Shown: in pieces, positions 8,632 to 19,290 of the stretch
Numbering within the stretch: the first letter of the stretch is position 1
Layout: each line of letters starts with the position of its first letter
Assembly (NCBI GenBank): GCA_013203785.1
Contig: JABMPJ010000091.1
Location: forward strand, 1 to 36,536
Source of the DNA: Lentisphaerota bacterium
GTDB taxonomy: Bacteria; Verrucomicrobiota; Kiritimatiellia; UBA8416; JABMPJ01
Reading direction: 5' to 3'
Length of the DNA: 36,536 nt
Notes under the pieces: model-generated
The model's input: only the letters and a program-made list of their open reading frames with translations
Database searches by the model: none
Told to the model about the DNA's origin: nothing
Made by a program: the position numbers and the translations under genes

Positions 8632-9684
8632 ATGAGCAATAGTATAAGAGCCATCACGTTTACCGACGTCAACCACGTTGAGATCAGAACGTATGAGCTG
8701 GGGCCGGTCGGCCCGGCGGACATCGTCGTGCGTACGCGCTACAGCATGGTCTCCTCCGGCACCGAATTGCGTGTGCTGGGTGGGCACTATGGAGCGGCCG
8801 GCTCCTATCCGCTGATCCCGGGCTATTCCAGTGTTGGCGACGTGATCGAGGTTGGAGCGGAATCCGCCGGATTCCGCGTTGGCGACCGGGTGTCCTGCCG
8901 CAATCCGAAACCGCTGCCCGGCGTCAAATCCATGTGGGGCGGCCAGGCCAGCCTACAGGTGCATGTCACGACCGGCGAGGACCGCCCGGTCCTGCTTCCG
9001 GCCGGGGCCAACCTGCTGCACTATGTCACCGCCGAAATCTCAGCCATCAGCCTGCGCGGGGTTACGGCCGCCGCCCCGCGCCCCGGTGAAACCGCCGTGG
9101 TCCTGGGGCAGGGGCTGATCGGCGCTTTTTCTGCCGCCTGGCTCAATGCCGCTGGCTGCCGCGTCATCGTTGCCGACCTTGAGGAGGGGCGCCTCAAGCG
9201 CGCCGCACAGTGGGCCGCCGCCACCGTCAATGTGGGGGATGCCGATGCGGAAGCCCGCCTTATGGCCCTCTGCAACGGCGGTGCCGATATCGTGGTGGAA
9301 AGCTCCGGCAGCCCGAAAGGCGCGCTCATGGCTTACAACCTGGTCCGCCGCAAGCCACAGAACTACAGCACCGACTACAAGGTCGAACCGATCCAGTTCT
9401 ACGGCGGCGACTGGCCCCGACTGGTGGTCCAGGCCAACTACATCGACACGATCAGCATCAACCCGTTCGGCTTCTTCCAAGGCGAAGGCCTCACCATCAT
9501 CACCCCCGCCGATCGCGGCGTCGAAGACCGCCAGATGGCCATTGAGCACTACCGCCGCGGCACGTTGAAGGCTGCCGATTTCATTCAGACCATCGCCGCC
9601 GTCGGCGATGCCCCGGAGACCTATGCCGCCCTGCGCGACGACAAGAACCATAACTTCTCGGTGGTGTTTGATTGGGAAGGATAG
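8632..9684 (+). CDS. Zinc-independent MDR-family dehydrogenase
   Basis: This 350-residue medium-chain dehydrogenase/reductase has an N-terminal GroES-like domain (GYSSVGDVIEVG at 64-75) and a Rossmann domain with LGQGLIG at 158-164. An acidic residue, D182, at the end of beta-2 favours NAD over NADP. The usual catalytic-zinc cysteine is absent: the position reads SSGTEL (41-46), as in BchC-like and other non-zinc members. A strong AAGGGG lies 7 nt before the ATG. It is followed after 70 bp by a Gfo/Idh oxidoreductase. MDR plus Gfo/Idh pairs are common in sugar-oxidation pathways, so redox conversion of a sugar or sugar acid released by the neighbouring hydrolases is inferred. The substrate is unknown. 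Confidence 0.88.
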   Translation: MSNSIRAITFTDVNHVEIRTYELGPVGPADIVVRTRYSMVSSGTELRVLGGHYGAAGSYPLIPGYSSVGDVIEVGAESAGFRVGDRVSCRNPKPLPGVKSMWGGQASLQVHVTTGEDRPVLLPAGANLLHYVTAEISAISLRGVTAAAPRPGETAVVLGQGLIGAFSAAWLNAAGCRVIVADLEEGRLKRAAQWAAATVNVGDADAEARLMALCNGGADIVVESSGSPKGALMAYNLVRRKPQNYSTDYKVEPIQFYGGDWPRLVVQANYIDTISINPFGFFQGEGLTIITPADRGVEDRQMAIEHYRRGTLKAADFIQTIAAVGDAPETYAALRDDKNHNFSVVFDWEG

Positions 9685-9754
9685 AGGTTCCAGTGCCGGG
9701 CGGGTGCGCTGCCCCGCTGTGCTGGTCTCCTGAAACCTCACAAAGGGAGTAGCC

Positions 9755-10768
9755 ATGACCATACGTACAGCCATCATCGGTATCGGCCCCAGCACCCCCG
9801 GCAAGGGCGGGGCACATTCCATCTCCTACCTGCATGCCGCTTCCTATGGGGCTACGGCCGACTTCGAGCTGGTCGGTGCCTGCAGCCGCACGCGCAAGAA
9901 CGTCGACGACTTCATGGCCGAGTTCCCCGGCTGCCAAGGCTATCAGGACTACCAACGGATGCTTTCCGAACTGCGGCCAGAAATGGTCAGCGTCTGCGCC
10001 TTTGCGCCGGACCGGGAGGCGATGGTCAACGCGGCCCTGGATTGCGGTGCCAAGGGCATCATCATCGAAAAGCCCTTTGCCCTGACTCTGGTTGCCGCCG
10101 AACGCATGATAGCCCGCGCCGAAAGCTGTGGCGCCCGGCTATTCGTCAATCATCAGCGGCGCTATGGCAGGCCGTTCGAAGCCTTTCGTGATGCGGTCAC
10201 CAGGATCGGTGAACTGCTGAGCGTGGACGCGGTGCAGCCGTTCGGAAACATCCTCGACTTTGGTACGCACGTGATCGACATCGCCCTCTTCGCCCTGGGT
10301 AAAGAGCGCCGGATTGACAACCTGTTTGCCGCCGTCGACTGGCACGATGCCCGCGAGTGGCAGGGCACCAGGGCTGAATCCCGCTCGCTGGCCACCGTCT
10401 ACTTCCACGATGGCGTGCGCCTGACCTTTGAGGCCGGTCTCAACCCGATCGTCAAGCACCCCCTGCTGCGCCTCAACGGCAGTCAAGGCTTTGCCGAACT
10501 GCACATGGAACCGGCCGCCGATGTCCCCAATGTCTACCGCGCCAAACTGATCGGCAGCGCCGATATCGTCAGCCTCGACTCCACCGAGAACATCCACCAT
10601 AGCGAAGATCCGGTCCTGTATATGAAACGCGCCGTTGCCGATATCCGCCAGGCCATGACCGAGCACACGGAAACCCGCATTGACGCGTCCGAGGCCTTCC
10701 GCGGCATGCAGATCATGATGGGCCTCTACCAATCTGCCAAAGAGCAGATCACGGTGACGTTCTCATGA
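9755..10768 (+). CDS. Gfo/Idh/MocA-family oxidoreductase
   Basis: This 337-residue NAD(P)-dependent oxidoreductase has an N-terminal Rossmann fold. The dinucleotide loop is unusual: GIGPSTPGKGG at 9-19 instead of a plain GxGxxG. The family EKP motif is at 105-107 (IIEKPFALT), followed by NHQRRYGRPFE and GTHVIDIALFALG, which supply the conserved active-site His/Asp region. AAAGGGAG precedes the ATG. It is the second gene after the MDR dehydrogenase and probably co-transcribed. Family members oxidise or reduce sugars, inositols or sugar nucleotides; the substrate cannot be read from the sequence. Confidence 0.88.
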   Translation: MTIRTAIIGIGPSTPGKGGAHSISYLHAASYGATADFELVGACSRTRKNVDDFMAEFPGCQGYQDYQRMLSELRPEMVSVCAFAPDREAMVNAALDCGAKGIIIEKPFALTLVAAERMIARAESCGARLFVNHQRRYGRPFEAFRDAVTRIGELLSVDAVQPFGNILDFGTHVIDIALFALGKERRIDNLFAAVDWHDAREWQGTRAESRSLATVYFHDGVRLTFEAGLNPIVKHPLLRLNGSQGFAELHMEPAADVPNVYRAKLIGSADIVSLDSTENIHHSEDPVLYMKRAVADIRQAMTEHTETRIDASEAFRGMQIMMGLYQSAKEQITVTFS

Positions 10769-10875
10769 TCAGAAAGGTCGTGCGGCGCTTCTTCAACGAT
10801 CGGCACGTTCACGCCACTCTCACCGGGTTCCCCGAGGCGGTAGCGGCTGCTCCGTCAATGTCTTTTCTGTACTGA
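10765..10875 (+). CDS. Possible 36-residue ORF coupled to the Gfo/Idh gene
   Basis: An ATG overlaps the TGA of the oxidoreductase gene (ATGA) and opens a 36-codon frame beginning MIRKVVRRFFNDRHVH. Translational coupling would allow its expression. No family is recognised. It could be the start of a third operon gene lost by deletion, or chance. The remaining gap to the convergent kinase gene shows no clear terminator. Confidence 0.2.
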   Translation: MIRKVVRRFFNDRHVHATLTGFPEAVAAAPSMSFLY

Positions 10876-10913
10876 AGTCTGTTCGGGATTCCATCTGAAG
10901 AGACCGTGCGGGC

Positions 10914-13112
<2,199 letters not shown>

Positions 13113-13149
13113 GGCAGGTCTCCTCCTCCCCGTTCAGTGCGTGATCCGG

Positions 13150-13578
13150 TCAGGACGGCTCCGGGATCACGAACTCAAAGAGATACGGAGACGTGCTCGT
13201 GCCGACCCGTATGGTGCTGCCATCCCGCAGCGGCGCTTCACCGCCGTTGTCGTGGCCCCCGACGGGCTCGTCATCCACGATCGTCCCACAGGCGCTGCCA
13301 CGATCAATGAGGATATAGCCACCACTCTTGTCCTGTTCGATCGTGAAATGCTCGCGAGATACGTTCAGCTTTTCACCCATATCGAGTAAGTAGAGGTCAT
13401 TGGTGGGGGACTCATCACTGGAGCGCCGTTCGGCCGACTGGTATTCGCCCGCAATCAGCACCACGCGCCGTTCACGTCCCACGCGGTAGGGTAGATGTGT
13501 GATAGGTCGCTCATCGCGTTGCATGGCCTGACGTGCCCGATCCGTCAATGGGCGTAAGAGTGGGGTGTGGCTGCTCAT
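13150..13578 (-). CDS. Small FHA-domain protein
   Basis: This is a 142-residue cytoplasmic protein made almost wholly of a forkhead-associated (phosphothreonine-binding) domain. The family landmarks are GR at 34-35, SREHF at 74-78 and the turn GSACGTIV at about 95-102. A Cys sits where most FHA domains have Asn (N/GSxNGT). ATG at 13578 is preferred over 13614 because of the GGGAGAG tract about 9 nt upstream. It lies 49 bp after the carbonic-anhydrase-like gene and 37 bp before the hybrid kinase, suggesting co-transcription. A role in reading Ser/Thr phosphorylation is known for the fold; no kinase of that type is in the window. Confidence 0.82.
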   Translation of the reverse strand: MSSHTPLLRPLTDRARQAMQRDERPITHLPYRVGRERRVVLIAGEYQSAERRSSDESPTNDLYLLDMGEKLNVSREHFTIEQDKSGGYILIDRGSACGTIVDDEPVGGHDNGGEAPLRDGSTIRVGTSTSPYLFEFVIPEPS

Positions 13579-13627
13579 AAATGGTCTCTCCCTCTGCCCC
13601 CTAGTCTCCCTCAAAGGGGCTCAATAG

Positions 13628-14020
13628 TCAAGTCTCCCGACCAAACGAGATCTCCTCGATGCGGCCCTTGAGTGAGACCCAGAGCGTGGTGATCTCACAG
13701 TCGGGGAAGGCATCGCGGAGACGATCATAGGCCATACGCAGATGGACGAACTGCTCGCCCTTTGGTGCGGGATTGCTGACACAGGCCGCATGTCCCACGA
13801 CGGCGATCTGGTTCGACCCGTGTTGCTCCACCGAGATTTCAACACCGTGTAGGATGGCATCCACGGCCGTGAGGTCGTCGCCTCTGGCCAGGATCAGGTT
13901 GGGGCCGGGGGCGGTAATGGTATCCACATGAGCGGTATGAAAGCGCTTCTTCAGGAACTTGTTTACGGGCAACTGCACGCTGCCGTCCATGCAGTTGATA
14001 ACCGTGCAGAATGAGCTCAT
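13628..14020 (-). CDS. Small beta-carbonic-anhydrase-like protein
   Basis: This 130-residue protein resembles short beta-carbonic-anhydrase-related proteins. Likely zinc ligands are C10 (NCMDGS), H77 and C80 (VGHAAC), matching the C...HxxC pattern of the beta class. D12 is present, but the Arg of the usual CxDxR dyad is S14, which should weaken classical hydratase activity. The protein is shorter than typical beta enzymes (about 180-220 residues). ATG at 14020 has AAGGAG about 10 nt upstream. The longer frame to 14086 is only read-through from the adjacent palindrome. The function is unproven; another zinc-dependent or sensing role is possible. Confidence 0.7.
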   Translation of the reverse strand: MSSFCTVINCMDGSVQLPVNKFLKKRFHTAHVDTITAPGPNLILARGDDLTAVDAILHGVEISVEQHGSNQIAVVGHAACVSNPAPKGEQFVHLRMAYDRLRDAFPDCEITTLWVSLKGRIEEISFGRET

Positions 14021-14059
14021 AGCAACGTCTCTCCTTCTTCTAACAGGCAGGCTGCAAGG

Positions 14060-14152
14060 GCAACCACAAAGGCACGAAGACACCAAAGTTTATAGGGGCA
14101 GGACAGACCATAGGTCTCCACCCCCATCGTGTCTTTGCGCCTTCGTGGCTGC
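14060..14152. repeat. Long imperfect palindrome, CACGAAGACAC family
   Basis: This lies in the 139-bp gap between mfd and the carbonic-anhydrase-like gene. Arms of about 28 bp at 14060-14087 and 14125-14152 are imperfect reverse complements; the shared words are CCACAAAGGCACGAAGACAC and GTGTCTTTGCGCCTTCGTGG. A perfect inner hairpin AGACC-ATA-GGTCT sits at 14105-14117. The word resembles CCTTCGTGG-type repeats dispersed in many environmental bacterial genomes. If transcribed it would form a cruciform-like RNA that could process or attenuate the operon mRNA. Confidence 0.6.
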
Positions 14153-14159
14153 TTCCCCT

Positions 14160-17100
14160 TTACCGGGCCCACCGTTTCGAAGCCTCAATCAGATCCATGA
14201 TCTCGTCAAGCTTCGCATCGACATCCTCACGCTTGAGGCGAGGGAAGCGAGTGCCCTGCATGAGGTAGTCGGTCGGGCCCGTCAGCATGAGTTTGCCATC
14301 GCGCGTTTCGACGCGTCGGATGTGGTGATCGGCGCAGCGGATGCGTATCTCGCCGAGGGTGAGAAGGCGCCGCGTGGCATCTGGCAGCGGCCCGAAGCGG
14401 TCGCGCAGTTCATCGCGCAGGCGCGTCAGGTCATCCGCTTCGGAGGCTTCGGCCAGTTGGCGATAGATCCCGATGCGGAGCCCCTCCTCCTGAACATAGC
14501 TGTAGGGGATGCCAGCCGAGGCGGGAGATCCCTCGCCGAGGGGGGCGAGATCTAGAAAATCCAATGTGACATCCACATCCACCAGGCGTGGCAGGGGCTC
14601 GCCCTTCAGGCGGGCCACGGTGCGCTTGAGGAGCTGGCAATAGAGGCCAAAACCGATCGCAGTGATGTGTCCGCTCTGCGCGGTGCCCAGCAGGTTGCCG
14701 GCCCCGCGTATCTCCAGGTCGCGCAGGGCCAGGTTGAAGCCTGAACTCAGGGAGGAGTATTTGCGCAGGGCCCCAATGCGCTTGCGTGCATCGGCGTCGA
14801 CCCGCCCCTGCGGGGGCAGTAGCAGGATCGCGTAGGCTTTGCGGCTCGAGCGGCCGACGCGGCCGCGTAGCTGGTAGAGATCGGCAATGCCGAAGCGATC
14901 GGCGCGGTCGATCAAGATGGTGTTGGCGCGCGGGATATCCATGCCGCTCTCGATGATCGTGGTGCATACCAGTACATCGACCTCGCCGTTGACGAAGCGT
15001 GACATGACGCGTGCCAGCTCGCCGGCGGCCATCTGGCCGTGCGCGATATCGTAGCGGGCCTCGGGCACCAGTTTGCGGAGGCGGTTGCAGATCGACTCGA
15101 TCGTCATGACGCGGTTGTGCAGATAGAAGACCTGTCCGTCGCGATCGAGCTCGCGCAGGATGGCCTGACGCACGGCGGCATCGCTATAGCGGATGGCGGT
15201 CGTATCAATCGCCAGTCGCTCCAGCGGTGGGGTTTGTAACAGGCTCAGGTCGCGCGCTCCGGTCATGCTCATATAGAGCGTACGCGGGATCGGAGTGGCG
15301 GTCAGCGTAAGGACGTCCACCAGCGTACGGATTTTTTTGAAGGCTTCTTTGTGGGCCACGCCAAAGCGCTGCTCTTCGTCGATAATGACCAGGCCCAGGT
15401 TTTCAAAGCGCACCCCGCCCTGGAGGAGGGCGTGCGTCCCGATCACGATATCGACCTTGCCCTCGGCCATGCGCTGCAGCGTGGCTGTGCGTTGGCCCTG
15501 GCTGCGGAAGCGACTGAGCATCTCCACCTGGATCGGATAGTCGGCCATGCGCGTCGCAAAGGTTTCGAAATGCTGCTGTGCCAAGACCGTGGTCGGCACG
15601 AGGACCGCGACCTGTTTCTGGCCCATCACAGCCTTGAACGCCGCCCGCATGGCGACCTCGGTCTTGCCGTAGCCGGCATCGCCGCACAGCAGGCGGTCCA
15701 TCGGGCGGGTCGAGGCCATATCCTGCTTGGCGGCCTGGATGACATCGTGCTGGTCCTGCGTTTCGCGGTAAGGGAAAGCCGCTTCGAATTCATGCTGCCA
15801 GGGTAGGTCGGCCCCGAAGGCGTGGCCGCGTTTGAGATTGCGCTCGGCCTGAGTCTCGAGCATGGAGGCCGCCATGTCGGCGATAGCCGCCTCCGCCTCG
15901 GTGCGCTCCCGATTCCACCGCTTGCCGCCCAGCTTGTGCAGCGGTGCCTGGGCGCGTGAGATGCCGACATAGCGGCTGAGCAGATGGGCCTGCGAGACGG
16001 GAACGTGCAGTTTGGCATTGTCGGCGTATTCGACTGTGAGGACCTCCTGCTCCTGGTGGTTCACCGTGATCTGACTGAGCCCCAGGTAGCGGCCGATGCC
16101 ATGCTCGACGTGTACCACAAGATCGCCCGCATTCAGATCGGCCATTTCGGCAATGCGCGCGTCCGGTCGCGGTCGACGCGAACCGGAGGCCGCCAGCGGA
16201 TCATAGCGCCGTCCCTGCTGCTTGTGATAACCGTAGAGGTCGGGTTGTGCCGCAACGGCGAGCTGCAGGGCATTGCTGCTGAAGCCCTGTGCGAGAATGC
16301 CGGTGACGAGGTGCAGTTTGCGGTGACGACCCGGGCCGACCGCCTCCTTGAGGCTGGTCTGCAGATGCTCCACCGCAGCCGTCGTATCCAGGGCCACCAG
16401 GACGGTGTCACCGCGATCGGCACGGGCCTGGAGATCAGCCAAGAGGGCGCGGCGTGCCTGGACCAGCAGATCGGGCTGTAGGACCCCCTTGGCTTCGGGC
16501 AAGAGATCGGGTAGCGACAGGACGTCCTCCAGGATGCGGGGCGCGGTCGTGGATGCGAACTCGCCGATCCGGACCTGGATCGAGCCCACCATCCGGGTCA
16601 GGGCTTTCAACAGGGGGCCGGTGGCTTCGATCAGCGTCCCTTTGCGGGCTTCGCGGCTGGATTGCTCGAAGCGTTCACCGTGGTGATACAGGGCCTCGGG
16701 ATCGGACCAGGCAAAGAGGCTATGCTCCGGCAGGTAGGCCCGAATGCTGCATTGCCCGCCGCCGCCCCTCCACTCCCCGGCGGGTGGCAGTCGCGCATGT
16801 GCGCGCTTTTCTGTGGAGCGCTGCGTGGCGGGGTCGAACGAACGGATCGACTCGATCTGTGTATCAAGGAACTCGATGCGGAGGGGCCAGGCATCGCTCA
16901 GTGGCCATACGTCCAGCAGGCCGCCCCGTGTGGCGGCCTGGCCTTTCTGATCAACCCGTGCGCCGAAACTGTAGCCGTGCTGCTCAAGCAGCTCGGTCAG
17001 ATCGGACGGGTCCGTATCGCGGCCGGGTGCCAACAGCTGTGTGGTGCGGGCCAACTGTGCGGGCAGCAGTGTGAGGGGGAGCAGGGCTTGGATAGAGGTG

Positions 17101-17480
17101 ACGATGATGGGTGCCAGCGTGGCATGCCGGTGGGCGTCGGCCAGGGCGGCTAGCACGTTGAGACGGTGGCCTGCGATCTCCACGTCGGGCGGGCTATCAT
17201 CATCGGGAATGGTGCTCCAAGGGGGGAGGTACATCACGGGCGCGGCATGCAGCGGGGTCAGGGTCAGCAGCTCCTGGTGCATGGTTTCGAGTGACTGCTG
17301 GCTCTCGCCTACCCAGATCACCGGGCGGTCAAAACGTGACCGCAAGGCCCACAGCAGCGCGGCTTCGGCAGCGGATGGGAGCGCGGGGGTGGAGAGCTCC
17401 GTGAGAGGGTCCGGCAGGTTGCGCAGGTGCGCTTCCATCCGGCTGACCACCGTGTGGAGTGTTGTGCATCGGGTGGGCAT
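14160..17480 (-). CDS. mfd: Transcription-repair coupling factor Mfd
   Basis: This 1106-residue protein removes RNA polymerase stalled at DNA lesions and recruits UvrA. The order of domains is typical: a UvrB-like N-terminal module (about 20-330), a linker domain, a CarD-like RNA-polymerase-interacting domain (about 450-510, GDLVVHVEHGIGRYLGL), then RecG-like superfamily 2 translocase motifs. These are Walker A GDAGYGKTE at about 600-608, DEEQRFG at 701-707, TATPIPRT, SGMDIPRANT and QLRGRVGRS. A C-terminal autoinhibitory domain follows. Length matches the family. ATG at 17480 has an AGG about 10 nt upstream; the longer frame to 17579 runs into a palindromic repeat and is rejected. It lies downstream of rpoN and upstream of the carbonic-anhydrase-like gene. 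Confidence 0.97.
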   Translation of the reverse strand: MPTRCTTLHTVVSRMEAHLRNLPDPLTELSTPALPSAAEAALLWALRSRFDRPVIWVGESQQSLETMHQELLTLTPLHAAPVMYLPPWSTIPDDDSPPDVEIAGHRLNVLAALADAHRHATLAPIIVTSIQALLPLTLLPAQLARTTQLLAPGRDTDPSDLTELLEQHGYSFGARVDQKGQAATRGGLLDVWPLSDAWPLRIEFLDTQIESIRSFDPATQRSTEKRAHARLPPAGEWRGGGGQCSIRAYLPEHSLFAWSDPEALYHHGERFEQSSREARKGTLIEATGPLLKALTRMVGSIQVRIGEFASTTAPRILEDVLSLPDLLPEAKGVLQPDLLVQARRALLADLQARADRGDTVLVALDTTAAVEHLQTSLKEAVGPGRHRKLHLVTGILAQGFSSNALQLAVAAQPDLYGYHKQQGRRYDPLAASGSRRPRPDARIAEMADLNAGDLVVHVEHGIGRYLGLSQITVNHQEQEVLTVEYADNAKLHVPVSQAHLLSRYVGISRAQAPLHKLGGKRWNRERTEAEAAIADMAASMLETQAERNLKRGHAFGADLPWQHEFEAAFPYRETQDQHDVIQAAKQDMASTRPMDRLLCGDAGYGKTEVAMRAAFKAVMGQKQVAVLVPTTVLAQQHFETFATRMADYPIQVEMLSRFRSQGQRTATLQRMAEGKVDIVIGTHALLQGGVRFENLGLVIIDEEQRFGVAHKEAFKKIRTLVDVLTLTATPIPRTLYMSMTGARDLSLLQTPPLERLAIDTTAIRYSDAAVRQAILRELDRDGQVFYLHNRVMTIESICNRLRKLVPEARYDIAHGQMAAGELARVMSRFVNGEVDVLVCTTIIESGMDIPRANTILIDRADRFGIADLYQLRGRVGRSSRKAYAILLLPPQGRVDADARKRIGALRKYSSLSSGFNLALRDLEIRGAGNLLGTAQSGHITAIGFGLYCQLLKRTVARLKGEPLPRLVDVDVTLDFLDLAPLGEGSPASAGIPYSYVQEEGLRIGIYRQLAEASEADDLTRLRDELRDRFGPLPDATRRLLTLGEIRIRCADHHIRRVETRDGKLMLTGPTDYLMQGTRFPRLKREDVDAKLDEIMDLIEASKRWAR

Positions 17481-17548
17481 GAACTGAATACCTGATCCCT
17501 GGAGCTTTATTCGCGGCTCTCTTGAGCTGTCCTTCGTATGGGACGTCC

Positions 17549-17692
17549 CAATATCCAACAGCCAACAAGGAATTTCCAATGACCAAATGGAAGAGATCTT
17601 TGCGATACACAGAGAGGTCGCTCCACTCTCTGGGATTGTCCAGGAATCTTACCTTGGATATTGGATATTCCTTGTTGGCTGTTGGACATTCA
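17549..17692. repeat. Long palindromic element between mfd and rpoN
   Basis: A perfect 20-bp inverted repeat (17554-17573 against 17667-17686, core CAACAGCCAACAAGGAAT) extends with a few mismatches to arms of about 41 bp. The arms enclose about 60 bp that itself folds (CAGAGAG at 17610-17616 with CTCTCTG at 17626-17632). TTGGATA is repeated in tandem in the right arm. No coding capacity is seen. It sits in the 252-bp rpoN-mfd gap and has a possible relative at 147-254. It may be a MITE- or REP-like mobile palindrome, or an mRNA processing structure. Confidence 0.7.
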
Positions 17693-17732
17693 TTTTCGAT
17701 GTGCCGCCCGGCCCTATCCGTGAGCCGTCTGC

Positions 17733-19163
17733 TCAGTAATGCTTCCTCATATGCGAAGGCGGAATGCGCAGCACGAGGCGGTATTTGGCGATGGTGCGGC
17801 GGGCAATAGCGACGCCTTGCTCATCCAGCAGCTTGAGAAGGTCTTGGTCGGAGAGTGGATGGGTGGGGTCCTCGTCGGCCACCAACGTGGCGATCATATC
17901 TTTGACCGTTTTGTTGGATATCTGCTCGCCCCCTGCCGTCTTGATGCCGGGTGTGAAGAAGTATTTCATTTCGAAAATGCCGCGCGGGGTCCGCATGTAC
18001 TTGCCGTTAACGGCGCGGCTGACGGTGGTTTCGTGCACGCCGACGGCTTCTGCAATCTCGGCCATGGTGAGGGGTCTCAGGTTCGAAATACCGTGGTCGA
18101 GAAAGTCCACTTGCCGGCTCACGATCTCCGTGGCGATGCGGAAGATGGTCTTCTGGCGCTGGTGTATGCTCTTGATTAGAAAGGCACCGGCTCGGATCCT
18201 GTCGCGCACGTAGGTTTTGACCTCGGCGCTGGTCGCGGCGCCCTTGATGAGCTGGCGGTAGTGACGGCTGATCTTGATGTGGGGTAACTGGTCGTCGTCC
18301 ATGATCACGAGGTATTCGCCCTCGACCTTCTTCACAACGATCTCGGCAATGACATAGGTCGCCACTTCGTCCGAGTAGATCCGCCCCGGCTTGGGGTCCA
18401 GCGACGCGATGAAGGCCGTGGCCTCCTGTAGTTCCGTGCTCGTAATGTGCAGCGCCTTGGCCACCTCCGTCAGACGGCGGGCCCCGAGTTGCTCGAGGTG
18501 TTTGTCGACCAAGCGCCACGGGAGTGAGTCCACTTTGTCCATCCGCTCCATCTGGAGGAGCAGACATTCCCGCAGATTGCGTGCCCCCACACCGGTGGGA
18601 TGAAAATCTTGAATCAAGGCGAGAATGCCCTCGAGACGGTGGAGGTCGGCGGTGGAGGCTGTCGCCATCTCCTCAATATCGGTCGTCAGGTAGCCGTCAT
18701 CGTCGATGCTGCCGATGATCATTTCGCCTAAACGTCCATCCTCTTCATCCAGTTCGGTCATCTGCAGCTGTTCAAGCAGGTGCTCCTGTAGCGACTGCTG
18801 TTGGGGCAGCGAATCCAGGAGAAATTGGTGGCGTTCTTCGGCCTCGGAGGAGTAGGGCTGGCTCTCCTGATTCTGGAAGAAATACTCGCGCCACTCCTCA
18901 TCCAGGTTGGCCAAGGCTTCGAACTCCTTGTCGAAGTCCATCTCCTCACTGGTCTCGGCTTCCCCGGTACCGGGCTCGATCTCGATCGATTCGTTGGCCG
19001 TGGGCTCCTCTTCGATCGTGGGGTTCTGCTCGATTTCTTGCTGAATCATGGTGCGCAGCTCCATGATCGGGAGCTGTAGCATCTCCAGGGACTGGCGCAG
19101 CTGTGGTGCCAGCACCATTTGGAGCCGTTGCGACTGAGATAGTGAAAGTGTTTGGCTTGGCAT
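17733..19163 (-). CDS. rpoN: RNA polymerase sigma-54 factor
   Basis: This 476-residue alternative sigma factor recognises -24/-12 promoters and needs AAA+ activators. Region I is Gln/Leu-rich (residues 1-48, SQSQRLQMVLAPQLRQSLEM). A very acidic region II follows (about 50-115), then the core-binding region. The helix-turn-helix (MAEIAEAVGVHETTVSRAVN) starts near 367 and the RpoN box ARRTIAKYR lies at 454-462, so it is full length. ATG at 19163 has AGGA 8 nt upstream and a sigma-70-like promoter at 19191-19218. No NtrC-type activator is found in the window, so its targets lie elsewhere. Confidence 0.97.
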   Translation of the reverse strand: MPSQTLSLSQSQRLQMVLAPQLRQSLEMLQLPIMELRTMIQQEIEQNPTIEEEPTANESIEIEPGTGEAETSEEMDFDKEFEALANLDEEWREYFFQNQESQPYSSEAEERHQFLLDSLPQQQSLQEHLLEQLQMTELDEEDGRLGEMIIGSIDDDGYLTTDIEEMATASTADLHRLEGILALIQDFHPTGVGARNLRECLLLQMERMDKVDSLPWRLVDKHLEQLGARRLTEVAKALHITSTELQEATAFIASLDPKPGRIYSDEVATYVIAEIVVKKVEGEYLVIMDDDQLPHIKISRHYRQLIKGAATSAEVKTYVRDRIRAGAFLIKSIHQRQKTIFRIATEIVSRQVDFLDHGISNLRPLTMAEIAEAVGVHETTVSRAVNGKYMRTPRGIFEMKYFFTPGIKTAGGEQISNKTVKDMIATLVADEDPTHPLSDQDLLKLLDEQGVAIARRTIAKYRLVLRIPPSHMRKHY

Positions 19164-19190
19164 CAGTCCCGTCCTAAGAGATACTGTGAG

Positions 19191-19218
19191 ACTATATAGG
19201 GCTGAGTTGGCTTCACAA
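19191..19218 (-). promoter_or_regulatory. Sigma-70-like promoter for rpoN
   Basis: On the minus strand TTGTGA (19213-19218) and TATAGT (19191-19196) are separated by 16 bp. The predicted start site is about 20 nt before the rpoN ATG. The match is reasonable but not perfect. The metallo-beta-lactamase-fold gene starts in the other direction about 70 bp away, so the region may be a shared divergent control site. Confidence 0.5.
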
Positions 19219-19290
19219 GGAAATTGCGGGGGCCGGAGCGTTCACCCGGCTGGGCCTGACGCGTGTGAAGAAGAGGGATCTGAGGACATC

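Noticed and set aside
9040..9822. 260-codon leftward frame over the dehydrogenase gene
   Set aside because: It is the antisense of a clear MDR gene in GC-rich DNA and has no family features.
17481..17579. Longer Mfd N-terminus starting at 17579
   Set aside because: The extra residues are encoded by the palindromic repeat, and the ATG at 17480 fits the family.
19206..19228. Possible sigma-54 site (TTGGC...TTGC) upstream of the metallo-beta-lactamase-fold gene
   Set aside because: The GG to GC spacing is about 15 nt rather than 10, so sigma-54 could not use it.
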